From: a bacterium
Lineage (GTDB): Bacteria; Armatimonadota; Abditibacteriia; Abditibacteriales; Abditibacteriaceae
Assembly (NCBI GenBank): GCA_004172935.1
Contig: SDZD01000015.1
Span: 1 to 64,000 of the forward strand
Direction: 5' to 3'
DNA length: 64,000 nucleotides
Made by a program: the position numbers and the translations under genes. How positions within the stretch are numbered: position 1 is the stretch's first letter; every line of letters starts with the position of its first letter. The notes beneath the pieces are model-generated. The model was not told where the DNA came from. It saw nothing but the letters and a program-made list of their open reading frames with translations, and did no database searches. Of this stretch, positions 9,532 through 17,870 are shown piece by piece.

Positions 9532-9584
9532 TACTGAGACTACTGAAAAGTTTTGGCCTTAAATCTCCAAAATCTTTCTCAACA

Positions 9585-11369
9585 TCAGGAAACGAGCGCT
9601 TCGAACTCGGCGATTTGCTCGCGGATGATGTTCAAGCTACCGCGCCAGAAGTCGGGTTTGGTGGTATCGAAACCAAAGTCGTTGGCGAGAGTGGCCGCAT
9701 CGCCGAGGCCGGAACGCGAGAGGAAATCGTCGTACTTGGCGCGGAACTCTTCGGGGTTCTCGCGGTAGCGTGCATACAATCCCAATGCGAACAACAAGCC
9801 GAACGTATAAGGGAAGTTGTAGAAGTTGGCGCCATAGTAGTGGCCTTTAACCGCCCACATATAAGGATGGATGGGCGAAAGGTCGTCGCCGTAGGTATCG
9901 CGCTGGGCCTGAGACATCAGATCGCAAAACTCGGTTTCGCCCAATTCGCGCTCGGCGCGCTTTTCGAAGACACGCGACTCGAACAAGAAGCGCGAGTGGA
10001 TGTCAACGACGACTTGCAGGTTGCGGCTGAGAGCGTTGTCGAGCAAGAAGATTTTCTCTTCCTTGCCAGCGTGTTCAACGGCGGCTTCGAAGACGAGGGT
10101 TTCGCAAAAGATGGACGCGGTTTCGGCGAGCGTCATGGGAATCTGCTTTTGCAGCGGTGTGCGCGGCTTCAGGCAAAGGTTGTGATAACCATGACCGAGT
10201 TCGTGCGCGAGGGTGGAAACCTGTGTGAACGAACCGTCGAAGTTCATCATGATGCGCGAGTCGCCCGCGCCAAACTCAGAGCAGTAGGCACCGCCTTGTT
10301 TGCCGACACGGGGTTCAGCGTCGATCCAATTCTCTTCGAAGGAACGGCGCGCGAAAGCAGCCATTTTATCGGAGTAGCGGGCGAAGTTGGTTTCGATGGA
10401 TTCTTCGCAAGCACTCCAACTCCATTTTTCGCCTTCGCCGCCGACGGGAGCGATGAGGTCGTACCATGCCAGTTGCTCGACATTCAGGGCACGCGCTTTG
10501 GCCTTCATATAACGCTGAAAATCGGGGAAGGCTTCGACACAAGCGCCCTGCATAGCAGCGAGAGTGCCCGCATCAATCGAGTTACCCAACAAGGCTGGCT
10601 CAAGGTCGCTAGTCCAACCGCGACGAACACGGACTTCGCGCGAGAAACCTTTGACACCGTTGAGAGCCGCTGCCAGAGGAACGGCGACTGTGGGCCATGC
10701 CTTGATTTCGGCCTCGAATGCACGCTGGCGCACAGCGCGGTCGGGGTGGGAAGCGAGGGCGCGGATAGCGCTCATGGGCAGGGTTTGGGTTTGGCCGTCG
10801 AGTTCGACATCGGCGGTGAGAAGAGCAGTGACGTTGCCGTGTAGCTTACCCCATGCACCATGTCCCATCGGGCGAAGTGTGGAGGCGAGGTTTTCTTCGG
10901 CTTCGGTCATCTGGTGGGAAGCGAGGACTTGCGCGCGGTGCAACCAGAACTCGTGGGCGCGGGCGATCTCGGAATGCTCCATGAGGGCTTCAAGGTCGCT
11001 TGAGCCGAGCCACGCAACCAAACGGGTATCGAGAGAATCGAGTTCGATGGTGGCGGTTTCGAGTTCGGAGAGGCGCGCTGTAGCGGCTTCGTTACGAGCA
11101 TCGGTCGAGATGATACAGTGCAAATAAGGGAAGATGATTTCGAGGCGAATCATCAGGTCGTTCCAGTTACCAATCACTTCGTCGGCTTGAGACGCGAAGG
11201 CCGCATCGACCGCTGGTTGTTCGCGGCGGCGAACGCCCAAATGCTCGAAACGGGCCTTAATTTGCGCCACGGCTTCGATGACTGCCGCAAACTCTGCAGT
11301 GAACTCAGGCGATTCCAAAGAGGGGAAAGCCGGGGTCAAGTCCCAGCGTGGTGTGGTGTCGGTAGACAT
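9585..11369 (-). CDS. M3 family oligoendopeptidase (PepF-like)
   Basis: A cytosolic zinc peptidase that cuts short peptides. The 594 residues match the M3B/PepF length (about 600). The metal site is HELGHGYHN within TLAHELGHGYHNLCL, with the downstream glutamate in the ETASIFCETLVFE segment. No signal peptide is present. The start at 11369 (MSTDTTPRWDL) has a GGAAAA-like ribosome site; an upstream in-frame start at 11435 would invade the divergent promoter region. It is divergent from the matrixin lipoprotein (57 bp) and upstream of siaA on the same strand. Confidence 0.93.
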   Translation of the reverse strand: MSTDTTPRWDLTPAFPSLESPEFTAEFAAVIEAVAQIKARFEHLGVRRREQPAVDAAFASQADEVIGNWNDLMIRLEIIFPYLHCIISTDARNEAATARLSELETATIELDSLDTRLVAWLGSSDLEALMEHSEIARAHEFWLHRAQVLASHQMTEAEENLASTLRPMGHGAWGKLHGNVTALLTADVELDGQTQTLPMSAIRALASHPDRAVRQRAFEAEIKAWPTVAVPLAAALNGVKGFSREVRVRRGWTSDLEPALLGNSIDAGTLAAMQGACVEAFPDFQRYMKAKARALNVEQLAWYDLIAPVGGEGEKWSWSACEESIETNFARYSDKMAAFARRSFEENWIDAEPRVGKQGGAYCSEFGAGDSRIMMNFDGSFTQVSTLAHELGHGYHNLCLKPRTPLQKQIPMTLAETASIFCETLVFEAAVEHAGKEEKIFLLDNALSRNLQVVVDIHSRFLFESRVFEKRAERELGETEFCDLMSQAQRDTYGDDLSPIHPYMWAVKGHYYGANFYNFPYTFGLLFALGLYARYRENPEEFRAKYDDFLSRSGLGDAATLANDFGFDTTKPDFWRGSLNIIREQIAEFEALVS

Positions 11370-11426
11370 AGGTTTTCCAGTGTGCAACTCGGCTTCCGTA
11401 TTGCGCTTCAAACTAATTCGATTTTC

Positions 11427-12194
11427 GTGAAGCAATTCTTGTTTTCTCGCATTGGTGTTCCTAGTCTGCTTGTCGCAGGAGGAACATTATTGCTTTCGTT
11501 CGCGGGCTGCGGAGGCGGAGGAGCGGGTACATCGGTTCCAACCTCAACTCCCGTAGGTACTCCGGTAGCGACCTCAATTTCCGGTGTATGCAACTCGGCG
11601 TCGTATACACCCAACTACTACGGTCTGCCAGAACCCGACAGCAACGATGCTTCGGCGAATATTTACAACGTCTGGCGACAGTTCGCCATCAGGGTGTACA
11701 TTCCCGATGGAGCGAACGCGGCGTTTCGGGCATCGACGCTGGCGGGCTTCGACCAATGGGTCGCCGCAACCAATGGGCGCGCCAATTATCAACTGGTTTC
11801 GAGCGCTACGGGCGCCGACCTCGTGGTTTCTTATGCGGCTCAAGACCCCAATTCAAGCACTCTGGGGCTTACGACGGTGACTTACAATCCGCAGCAGCAT
11901 TACATCGTGTCGGCGAGGATGCAGTTGTTCCTTTATACAACGGCTCAACGGTCGGATGCGAACGCGACGAACCAGAGCATCGCGGCGCATGAATACGGTC
12001 ATGCACTGGGTATCAGTCCTCACTCGCCCTTCCGCGCAGATTTGATGTATCCGACATTGGAGCGAGCCGAGGAAGCGGTGACGACTCGCGACCTCAATAC
12101 GCTGAGAACGGTTTATTGCGATACCTTCCCTACTCGCTCGACGACAGCTCTCAAGAACGAAGGGCCGACCAAAACGATTACGATTCGCAACTAG
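11427..12194 (+). CDS. Matrixin-like metzincin lipoprotein
   Basis: The 255-residue product starts at a GTG (11427). A lipoprotein signal ends in the lipobox LSFAGC, followed by a glycine and threonine/proline-rich linker. The catalytic domain has the metzincin zinc site HEYGHALGISPHS and a downstream methionine turn (ADLMYPT), as in M10/matrixin-like bacterial proteases. It is probably anchored at the outer face of a membrane and may act on secreted or surface proteins. It has no inhibitory propeptide cysteine switch that I can see. Divergently arranged with pepF; followed by the right-hand copy of the inverted repeat. Confidence 0.82.
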   Translation: MKQFLFSRIGVPSLLVAGGTLLLSFAGCGGGGAGTSVPTSTPVGTPVATSISGVCNSASYTPNYYGLPEPDSNDASANIYNVWRQFAIRVYIPDGANAAFRASTLAGFDQWVAATNGRANYQLVSSATGADLVVSYAAQDPNSSTLGLTTVTYNPQQHYIVSARMQLFLYTTAQRSDANATNQSIAAHEYGHALGISPHSPFRADLMYPTLERAEEAVTTRDLNTLRTVYCDTFPTRSTTALKNEGPTKTITIRN

Positions 12195-12792
12195 AGGAGC
12201 TATTGGCTATTAGCCTTCTGATCTCGAATTGAAAAGCCTCCGAAATCAATCTTTTTCGGGGGGTTTTCAATTTTTTACGGGTTTTAATCAATCTTTTTTG
12301 GCTCAAATGATTGATTAAATGAGGGAATGCATTTGGATTTGAGCGTGAAATAGGAGTGAAAGATTGATTAATCAATCTTTATTCAATTCACCACAGAGAC
12401 ACGGAGGCACAGAGAGGGCTTGAGAAAGAAAAATGACCGCAGAGGTGTAGAGGAGTGGGCATGGGAGAAAAAGAGGAGTGATGGGCCTCTTATTCTTAGG
12501 GTACTCTAGAGTGGTGTAACATTGTAAGTTACATTCGCTAGTTTTTAGTCGTTAGTGATTAGTTTTTAGTATCCGCTCACCGAACTGATGGAATCTGGCG
12601 GTTTGCCCCTCCTAACCTCCCCACTACGTGGAGAGGGACCACTCATTGAACTACCATTGGGTTTAGTTCTCGCTAGAGTCGATTCATTCTGGGGGTGTCC
12701 CTGCTAACACCTCCTTGGCCTACCTGGGGAACTCATTCCACGAAAGGGGGACTACTCACTACAATCTCGTTCCAGCTTCTGTAGTTGGTGGG
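12195..12792. other. Gene-free 600-bp spacer with repeat remnants
   Basis: No coding region is convincing here. It holds the right copy of the inverted repeat (12275-12448), a TTTTTAGTCGTTAGTGATTA motif (about 12541-12563) whose reverse complement resembles bases 310-350, and a CTCC...GTGGAGAGGG pyrimidine/purine-rich stretch (about 12610-12650). It separates the plus-strand matrixin gene from the minus-strand gene ending at 12793. Confidence 0.6.
12275..12448. repeat. Diverged inverted repeat, right copy, with perfect palindrome
   Basis: Reverse-complement copy of the left repeat. It contains a perfect 22-bp palindrome (12359-12380) with core AGATTGATTAATCAATCT, the ATTCAATT spacer, and CACAGAGACACGGAGGCACAGAG (reverse of the left-copy block). 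The two copies are alignable block by block but differ in the spacers, so they are old or have been shuffled. Confidence 0.7.
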
Positions 12793-13752
12793 CTAGAGAT
12801 CGCGGAGATGGGCGTCTACTTCTCGTTCTAGTTGGAGGTAGGTTTCGATTTCTCGGCCTATTTGGCGTTCGATGTCGAGGTGTTCGTCGGCACGGTCGAA
12901 GGGGTCGGTGGTTTTAATTTGGCCGGATGGGAGGCTGGCGGTGAGTTGGTTGACTTCGCGATGAAGGTTGCGACGGCGGGCGGCGGCATCGACTTCGACG
13001 ACGAGTGATTCGAGGCGAACACAGGAAGCGCTCATGATGTCGACATTACGCTGCAAGGGCGCGATGTCGTTGCCCAAGGTTTTCAGGGCACGCTCAAGGC
13101 TGGCATTGGTATCGCCCAATTCGCGCAATTGCCTATCCTTATCTAACAACGCGGCGCGGGAACTTTGCAGGTTGTGGAGGTGGGTGCGCAAGGTTTCAAG
13201 GCGCTTTTGCTGTTGCTTCCAGGCGAGCAAGAGACGAAAGGCTTGCACCAAGGGGAGAACTTCGCCCTTTGGGTCATGTTCATAGACGCGAGCAATATTT
13301 TTGACTAACTCGCGCTCTTTTGGAGAGGGTTTGTCGAAACCGCTTATTTGGTCGATCTCTCGCCAAATGGAGCGGGCGCGCGAATGCAGGGCTTCTTTCT
13401 TTAGCTTTTGGGCCTCGGACCAAAGCGAAATGGTGATGAGGCCCATCATTCCCGAAATAGCGGCCACAACCAATCCTAATTCCGTGAAGGGTATGAATGG
13501 CACGAGGATGAGAGAAAGGCCACCTGAAAGGCGCGCACCAATGAAAGAGGAGGCTCCCAGTTGTTTTTCAGCTTCCTGGATGATGGCTTCGATCTGTCTA
13601 TCATTCATCGGCACAGAAGAGTTGTCTCGTCGCGTGATTCTGACAACAGGGAGGAGAATACGTTTTAGCGCAGGAGATAACTGCGCCAAACGTGCCATGA
13701 GCCACTTATAGATTTCGGGAATTAACTCATAGAGAGGGGAGAGAACCTGCAT
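12793..13752 (-). CDS. Membrane protein with long cytoplasmic coiled coil, unknown function
   Basis: The 319 residues contain two adjacent hydrophobic segments (about 70-90 and 90-112, LSLILVPFIPFTELGLVVAA and beyond), probably a membrane hairpin, followed by a long charged coiled coil (about 170-319) rich in leucine, glutamine and arginine. I do not recognise a family. It lies 14 bp after the ABC ATPase gene and is probably co-transcribed. It is not an ABC-2 permease, as it lacks six membrane segments. An internal ATG (MNDRQIEAI) could be the true start. Confidence 0.65.
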   Translation of the reverse strand: MQVLSPLYELIPEIYKWLMARLAQLSPALKRILLPVVRITRRDNSSVPMNDRQIEAIIQEAEKQLGASSFIGARLSGGLSLILVPFIPFTELGLVVAAISGMMGLITISLWSEAQKLKKEALHSRARSIWREIDQISGFDKPSPKERELVKNIARVYEHDPKGEVLPLVQAFRLLLAWKQQQKRLETLRTHLHNLQSSRAALLDKDRQLRELGDTNASLERALKTLGNDIAPLQRNVDIMSASCVRLESLVVEVDAAARRRNLHREVNQLTASLPSGQIKTTDPFDRADEHLDIERQIGREIETYLQLEREVDAHLRDL

Positions 13753-13766
13753 TCCTAAAACATAAT

Positions 13767-14789
13767 CTACTGAACCATGCCCTTGGTGACCTTCATGAAA
13801 ACGTCTTCAAGGTCGGCTTCGCGCTGGGCGAAGGAGGCAACGGGAAGACCATTGGACACCAAAAGGGAGAGGATCTGTGGCAAGTCGTCGTGGCTGCCGA
13901 TGAAGCCGAGAGTAAGGTGGGCGCCTTCGGCTTTGGCTTCTTTGATAAGAGGGTGCTGGCGCACGAGGTCGAGGGCGCGAGCGCCATTTTCGGGGCCACC
14001 TGTGAGGCGAACATCGAGCAGGATTTGGCCTTCCAGTTTTTGCACGATGTCGTTTACCCTACCCGCCACGACCAACTGACCTCGCTCCATGATGCCGACC
14101 GAGGTGCAGAAGTCAGCGAGTTCGGGCAAGATGTGAGAAGAGACGAAGATGGTTTTTCCCATCGAGCGCAATTCTTTGAGAAGGGCGCGAAATTCGATAC
14201 GGGCGCGTGGGTCAAGACCGGAAGCGGGTTCGTCTAAGAGCAATAGTTTGGGGTCGTGAACAAGAGTTTTCGCCAGGCAGAGACGCTGCTTCATACCGCG
14301 CGATAAACCTTCGACATAAGCCTCTTTTTTCTCGGTGAGGTCGGTGAGTTCCAACACATCGTCGATGATGGCTTTGCGCTTGTTGGAAGGGATTTTGTAG
14401 GCCGCCGCGAAGAAGTCGAGGTATTCCCAAACTTTCACGTCGTCGTAGACGCCGAAGAAGTCGGGCATGTAACCAATAATCTTGCGGACTTCGAGTGGGT
14501 GACGTAGCACATCGACGCCATCGACGTGAACGGTGCCCGTGGTGGGTTCCAGAAGCGTGGCAAGGGTTTTGATGGTGGTGGTTTTGCCAGCACCGTTGGG
14601 GCCGATGAAGCCGAAGACTTCGCCAGCCGCAATGCTCAGGTTGAGTTCGCGCACGGCGATGAGGTCGCGGTAACGCTTGGTCATGCCGCGAATCTCAACC
14701 ATCGCCTTGGGCGCGGGCGCCTGTGTAGCGGAGGGAGTGGCGGGAGAAACGACGGGAGTAGCCTCGAAGGAAGAGGGCGATGTCATGTT
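13767..14789 (-). CDS. ABC transporter ATP-binding protein (ABC-2/CcmA type)
   Basis: A 340-residue nucleotide-binding subunit. Walker A GPNGAGKTTT, Q-loop region, signature LSRGMKQRL, Walker B LLLLDEPASGLDP and switch histidine SSHIL are all intact. The C-terminal extension (about 245-340) is typical of drug or polysaccharide ABC-2 exporters. Its proline/alanine-rich N-terminus (about 1-30) is unusual. The start at 14789 is chosen because the longer frame begins only at a TTG. No ABC-2 permease gene adjoins it, so its membrane partner must be elsewhere. Confidence 0.9.
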   Translation of the reverse strand, partial: NMTSPSSFEATPVVSPATPSATQAPAPKAMVEIRGMTKRYRDLIAVRELNLSIAAGEVFGFIGPNGAGKTTTIKTLATLLEPTTGTVHVDGVDVLRHPLEVRKIIGYMPDFFGVYDDVKVWEYLDFFAAAYKIPSNKRKAIIDDVLELTDLTEKKEAYVEGLSRGMKQRLCLAKTLVHDPKLLLLDEPASGLDPRARIEFRALLKELRSMGKTIFVSSHILPELADFCTSVGIMERGQLVVAGRVNDIVQKLEGQILLDVRLTGGPENGARALDLVRQHPLIKEAKAEGAHLTLGFIGSHDDLPQILSLLVSNGLPVASFAQREADLEDVFMKVTKGMVQ

Positions 14790-15282
14790 GGAGGGAATTT
14801 TATAGAAAAATGACGCACGCAACCTTACTTTCTCAAGCAAGCCGGGGGAATTTTGGTGGGACGAAACGTTCGTTGTAGTTTCGCGCCTAAAAAGGCTCTT
14901 CCGAAGGCCTGTAATTAATGGCTTAAGTGCGTTTTAGATGGTATTTGTGGCCATTGCCTATTTGCTTTTAGGCCCAATATGTTGGCCTAGAGGTGCTGGC
15001 AGCATTGATAACGATGAGGCCAACGCTGTGCGCAGCAATTGCTTGCTATTTGCGGCACGTTTTTGAAAAACCCCCTCTCAAAAAGTCCCTTCCAAAACAG
15101 GTTCCAAAGAAACCTCTCGTTTAAGTTAGGAACAGAAACGAATTCATGGGAATCTTCCAAAAGTTGTCACTTTTCTCAGCTTGCATGGAATACTTGTCAC
15201 GAAAGTAGTTCGGCGGCAAATAGTTTTTATCTAATTAGTTTCTATTGGAACCAATTTATTTGAGGTTCGTGGAACAAAGGAG
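14790..15282. other. Divergent control region before the MarR efflux operon
   Basis: About 490 bp without a gene. Visible signals: an inverted repeat TAGGCC/GGCCTA (14969-14989), a direct repeat TTGTCAC (15164-15170 and 15194-15200, 30 bp apart), and the palindrome ATTGGAACCAAT (15244-15255) about 28 bp before the marR start. The last is a plausible MarR operator but this is inference. Confidence 0.4.
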
Positions 15283-15876
15283 ATGAGTTCCAAGACCTCC
15301 GTTATCGAGAATTCGCCTATCTGGGAGGTAATGCGCGGAATGGGACCCGGAGAAGGACAGGACGGCTGTACAAAGTGCGGTCCGACTCTGGACGGCGCCG
15401 TGATGTGTTCCATCATGGTGCTCAATTCGGTTTTAGAGCGGCAGGGCAACCGTATTCTTGAAGAACACGGCTTAACCCTTCCCCAGTGGCTTGCCCTGGG
15501 GTGTGTGGCAGCGGGTGGCGCAAGTGGTGTGCCGCACGCTCAGATCGGCTCGAAATTGATGTTGTCGAAGGCGCCTGTAACGGGTGTCGTCGACCGTTTG
15601 GAGCGTGCTGGTCTGGCAGAACGCCATCCCGATGCCCATGACCGCCGCGTGTCGCGCGTAGTCATTACGGAAGACGGACTGGCCATGTGGTGGCGAGTGA
15701 AGAACTCGTTTTCGACCTTTTCCAATGATTTATTCGACGGGTTCCTAAGTGAAGGCGAGCAGGAAAAACTGCTCGAACTTTTAGGGCGCATGTTGGGCGC
15801 GTTTGCCAGCCGCGACCCGCAGATTATGGGCGAGTGGAAGCGTGCAGCTTCCGAGGGTGAGGAAAAATCGCAATGA
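15283..15876 (+). CDS. MarR family transcriptional regulator with N-terminal cysteines
   Basis: The 197-residue protein carries a MarR winged helix: GLTLPQWLALGCVA, recognition-helix region KLMLSKAPVTGVVDRLERAGL and the DRRVSRVVIT wing. An unusual N-terminal extension (about 1-40) contains CTKCG and a third cysteine (AVMCS), possibly a redox or metal sensor. It heads an efflux operon and overlaps the next gene by 4 bp (ATGA), so it probably represses its own operon. AAAGGAG directly abuts the chosen ATG, which is very close; ATGs at 15331 and 15340 behind GGGAGG are alternatives. Confidence 0.88.
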   Translation: MSSKTSVIENSPIWEVMRGMGPGEGQDGCTKCGPTLDGAVMCSIMVLNSVLERQGNRILEEHGLTLPQWLALGCVAAGGASGVPHAQIGSKLMLSKAPVTGVVDRLERAGLAERHPDAHDRRVSRVVITEDGLAMWWRVKNSFSTFSNDLFDGFLSEGEQEKLLELLGRMLGAFASRDPQIMGEWKRAASEGEEKSQ

Positions 15877-17645
15877 AACCTTTTGTATTTGTGGCAGGCG
15901 CGCTGCTATTAACTTCTTTGAGCGCTCCTTCATGGGCGCAAACTGCGCCCCCAGTGACCCCACCTCTGGGCACAGCACCGGGGCCAACGAACGGCCCCGC
16001 AACAACGGGAACTGAGGGGACGGCTGGCGGTGCAACAACAGGTTTGGTTCAAGTTCCCGACTACCCCACAGCTGGACTCGCGGATGTGCGCGAACGGGAC
16101 GCTGAGAATCAGCCGATGTTAACGCTGGGCGACGCGGTTCTGGGTGTGCTTCGCAACAACCCAACCCCGCAAGCGGCACGCGCTGCCGTTGAAGCCTCCC
16201 GCGCGCGCGCCGGACAGGCAGCAGCCAGCGGCAAGTTGCAGTTGAACCTTCAAGGCATCGAGCAAAACCAGCGCGCTGTCATTAGTGGCGTCAATACAGG
16301 AACAGGAACAGGCACAACCACAAGTTCGAGCAACGGCCTGACCGGATTTTTGGGAGGCAACAGCACCGAGCAGTTGCTTTTGAACACAAGCATCCCCATC
16401 TATAGCGGTGGACGGATACGCAACACACGCAAAGCTGCCGAATCGGCGGCGCGCGCTCAGTTGCTACGGGCGCAACAGACCGAGCAAGAGTTGGCGGCGC
16501 AAGCCATTCTGGCTTATGTTTCGGTGTTGCAAAACCAAGAGCTACTGCAAGTGGCGAACTCGAACCTGGACACATCGCGCGAACGGCGCCGTGTGGCAGG
16601 GGTTCGTTTCGATGCGGGCGCAGCGGCCAGACTTGAAGTTCTGCGCGCCGATTCTGATCTAGCCAGCGCCGCTCAGCGTCGCATCGCATCGGCGAACGGC
16701 GTGGCCCAGTCGAAAGCGGCTCTTAACATCCTGATGGCACGCGCCCCGGAAACCCCAGTGCGTGTCGAACCAATCCAAACACTGGTACTGCCCACTTTTG
16801 CGCGCTTCCCGCTCGCAGATCAGGCAACAGCCATTGTTAATGGTGGAACAATCCCGACTTCGTCGGACATGCGCGCCATTGCGGATGCAGGTTCACCAGC
16901 GCTGAACGCGGGGCGCGAGACAATCAACTCCGCAGAACTCAGCGTCGATGCTCAAAAGGCTCAGAAGAAACCCAACATCAGTGGTTCGCTGATTGGTTTG
17001 CTGCGTAACCCCATCGGTTCTATCGGTCGCTTCTTGCTGACAGGTGGCCTATCGGTGGCTCAGGTTCTGATTGACGGCGGACGTATCAACAGCCAGGTAG
17101 ACGAGGCAAAGGCCACTCTGGAACAAGCTCGTCAAACACTGGCGGGGCAAGAGCTGCAAACCGCCAACGCCATCGAAGGTTCGCTGTTATCGTTGGATTC
17201 GGCGATGAAACGGCAGACATCGGCGCAAACGGCGGTACTAAGCGCGCAAGAAGCATTACGTGCAGCGCAACTTAGCTACACAGCGGGAGCGGGCACCCAA
17301 TTGGACGTTATTGACGCACAAAACGCCCTGACCGCGGCGCAAACCGATGCTGTCAACGCGCGTTATCAGATCGCACAGGCTCAGGTGCAGTTGGCAGTGG
17401 CCACTGCTATCGTGGGTTCAGGCTCGGCTACCGGCAACACCGGTCTGGGTTCGAGCGCTGGAACTGGGACAACCGCAACGACTACAGCATCGGGAGCTAA
17501 CCAGAACACAGGCTTAACCGGAACCAACAATGGCTTGTTGAACGGCGGTCTTGGCAACGTCGGTGGCATTGGCAACGTTGGAGGCATCGGCAACGGTGGC
17601 ATTAACAATGGTGGCATTGGTACAGGCGTCGGCACTGGCTTCTAA
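15873..17645 (+). CDS. TolC-like outer-membrane efflux protein
   Basis: A 590-residue outer-membrane channel. A signal peptide ends near SAPSWAQ. A proline/threonine/glycine-rich linker precedes the two OEP repeats (about 80-290 and 310-520), rich in alanine and glutamine as expected for the alpha-barrel. The last 80 residues are low-complexity, with glycine/asparagine repeats (GGIGNVGGIGNGGI). This tail is not a TolC feature and may be surface or periplasm exposed. Overlaps marR by 4 bp; followed after 225 bp by its RND pump. Confidence 0.9.
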   Translation: MKPFVFVAGALLLTSLSAPSWAQTAPPVTPPLGTAPGPTNGPATTGTEGTAGGATTGLVQVPDYPTAGLADVRERDAENQPMLTLGDAVLGVLRNNPTPQAARAAVEASRARAGQAAASGKLQLNLQGIEQNQRAVISGVNTGTGTGTTTSSSNGLTGFLGGNSTEQLLLNTSIPIYSGGRIRNTRKAAESAARAQLLRAQQTEQELAAQAILAYVSVLQNQELLQVANSNLDTSRERRRVAGVRFDAGAAARLEVLRADSDLASAAQRRIASANGVAQSKAALNILMARAPETPVRVEPIQTLVLPTFARFPLADQATAIVNGGTIPTSSDMRAIADAGSPALNAGRETINSAELSVDAQKAQKKPNISGSLIGLLRNPIGSIGRFLLTGGLSVAQVLIDGGRINSQVDEAKATLEQARQTLAGQELQTANAIEGSLLSLDSAMKRQTSAQTAVLSAQEALRAAQLSYTAGAGTQLDVIDAQNALTAAQTDAVNARYQIAQAQVQLAVATAIVGSGSATGNTGLGSSAGTGTTATTTASGANQNTGLTGTNNGLLNGGLGNVGGIGNVGGIGNGGINNGGIGTGVGTGF

Positions 17646-17870
17646 CATTTCGAGGAGCGAGGAACGCTCAAAAACCGCATTGTGACGGTCTAATCACTCT
17701 AAACGGACACATTTGTGCCAATCCCCATCCAACCCAGTGTCTCTCACGGAGACACGCAACTGGTCTCCTTTCAACTGGCAGAGCGAACTTCGCCAGTTGG
17801 GGAGATCGGTGTTCCATCCATGTTAGTTTTCCGAACGGCGAATTCCCAACTTTAACGCCCGTTTCCATCC

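Noticed and set aside
9489-10844. Open frame of 451 codons on the plus strand
   Set aside because: Antisense shadow of the M3 peptidase and the end of the sia operon; no recognisable domain.
12793-13752. Permease partner of the neighbouring ABC ATPase
   Set aside because: Only two membrane segments and a long coiled coil, unlike an ABC-2 permease.
17520-17645. Tandem DNA repeat at the end of the TolC gene
   Set aside because: It is the in-frame Gly/Asn-rich tail, with drifting third positions, not a separate element.
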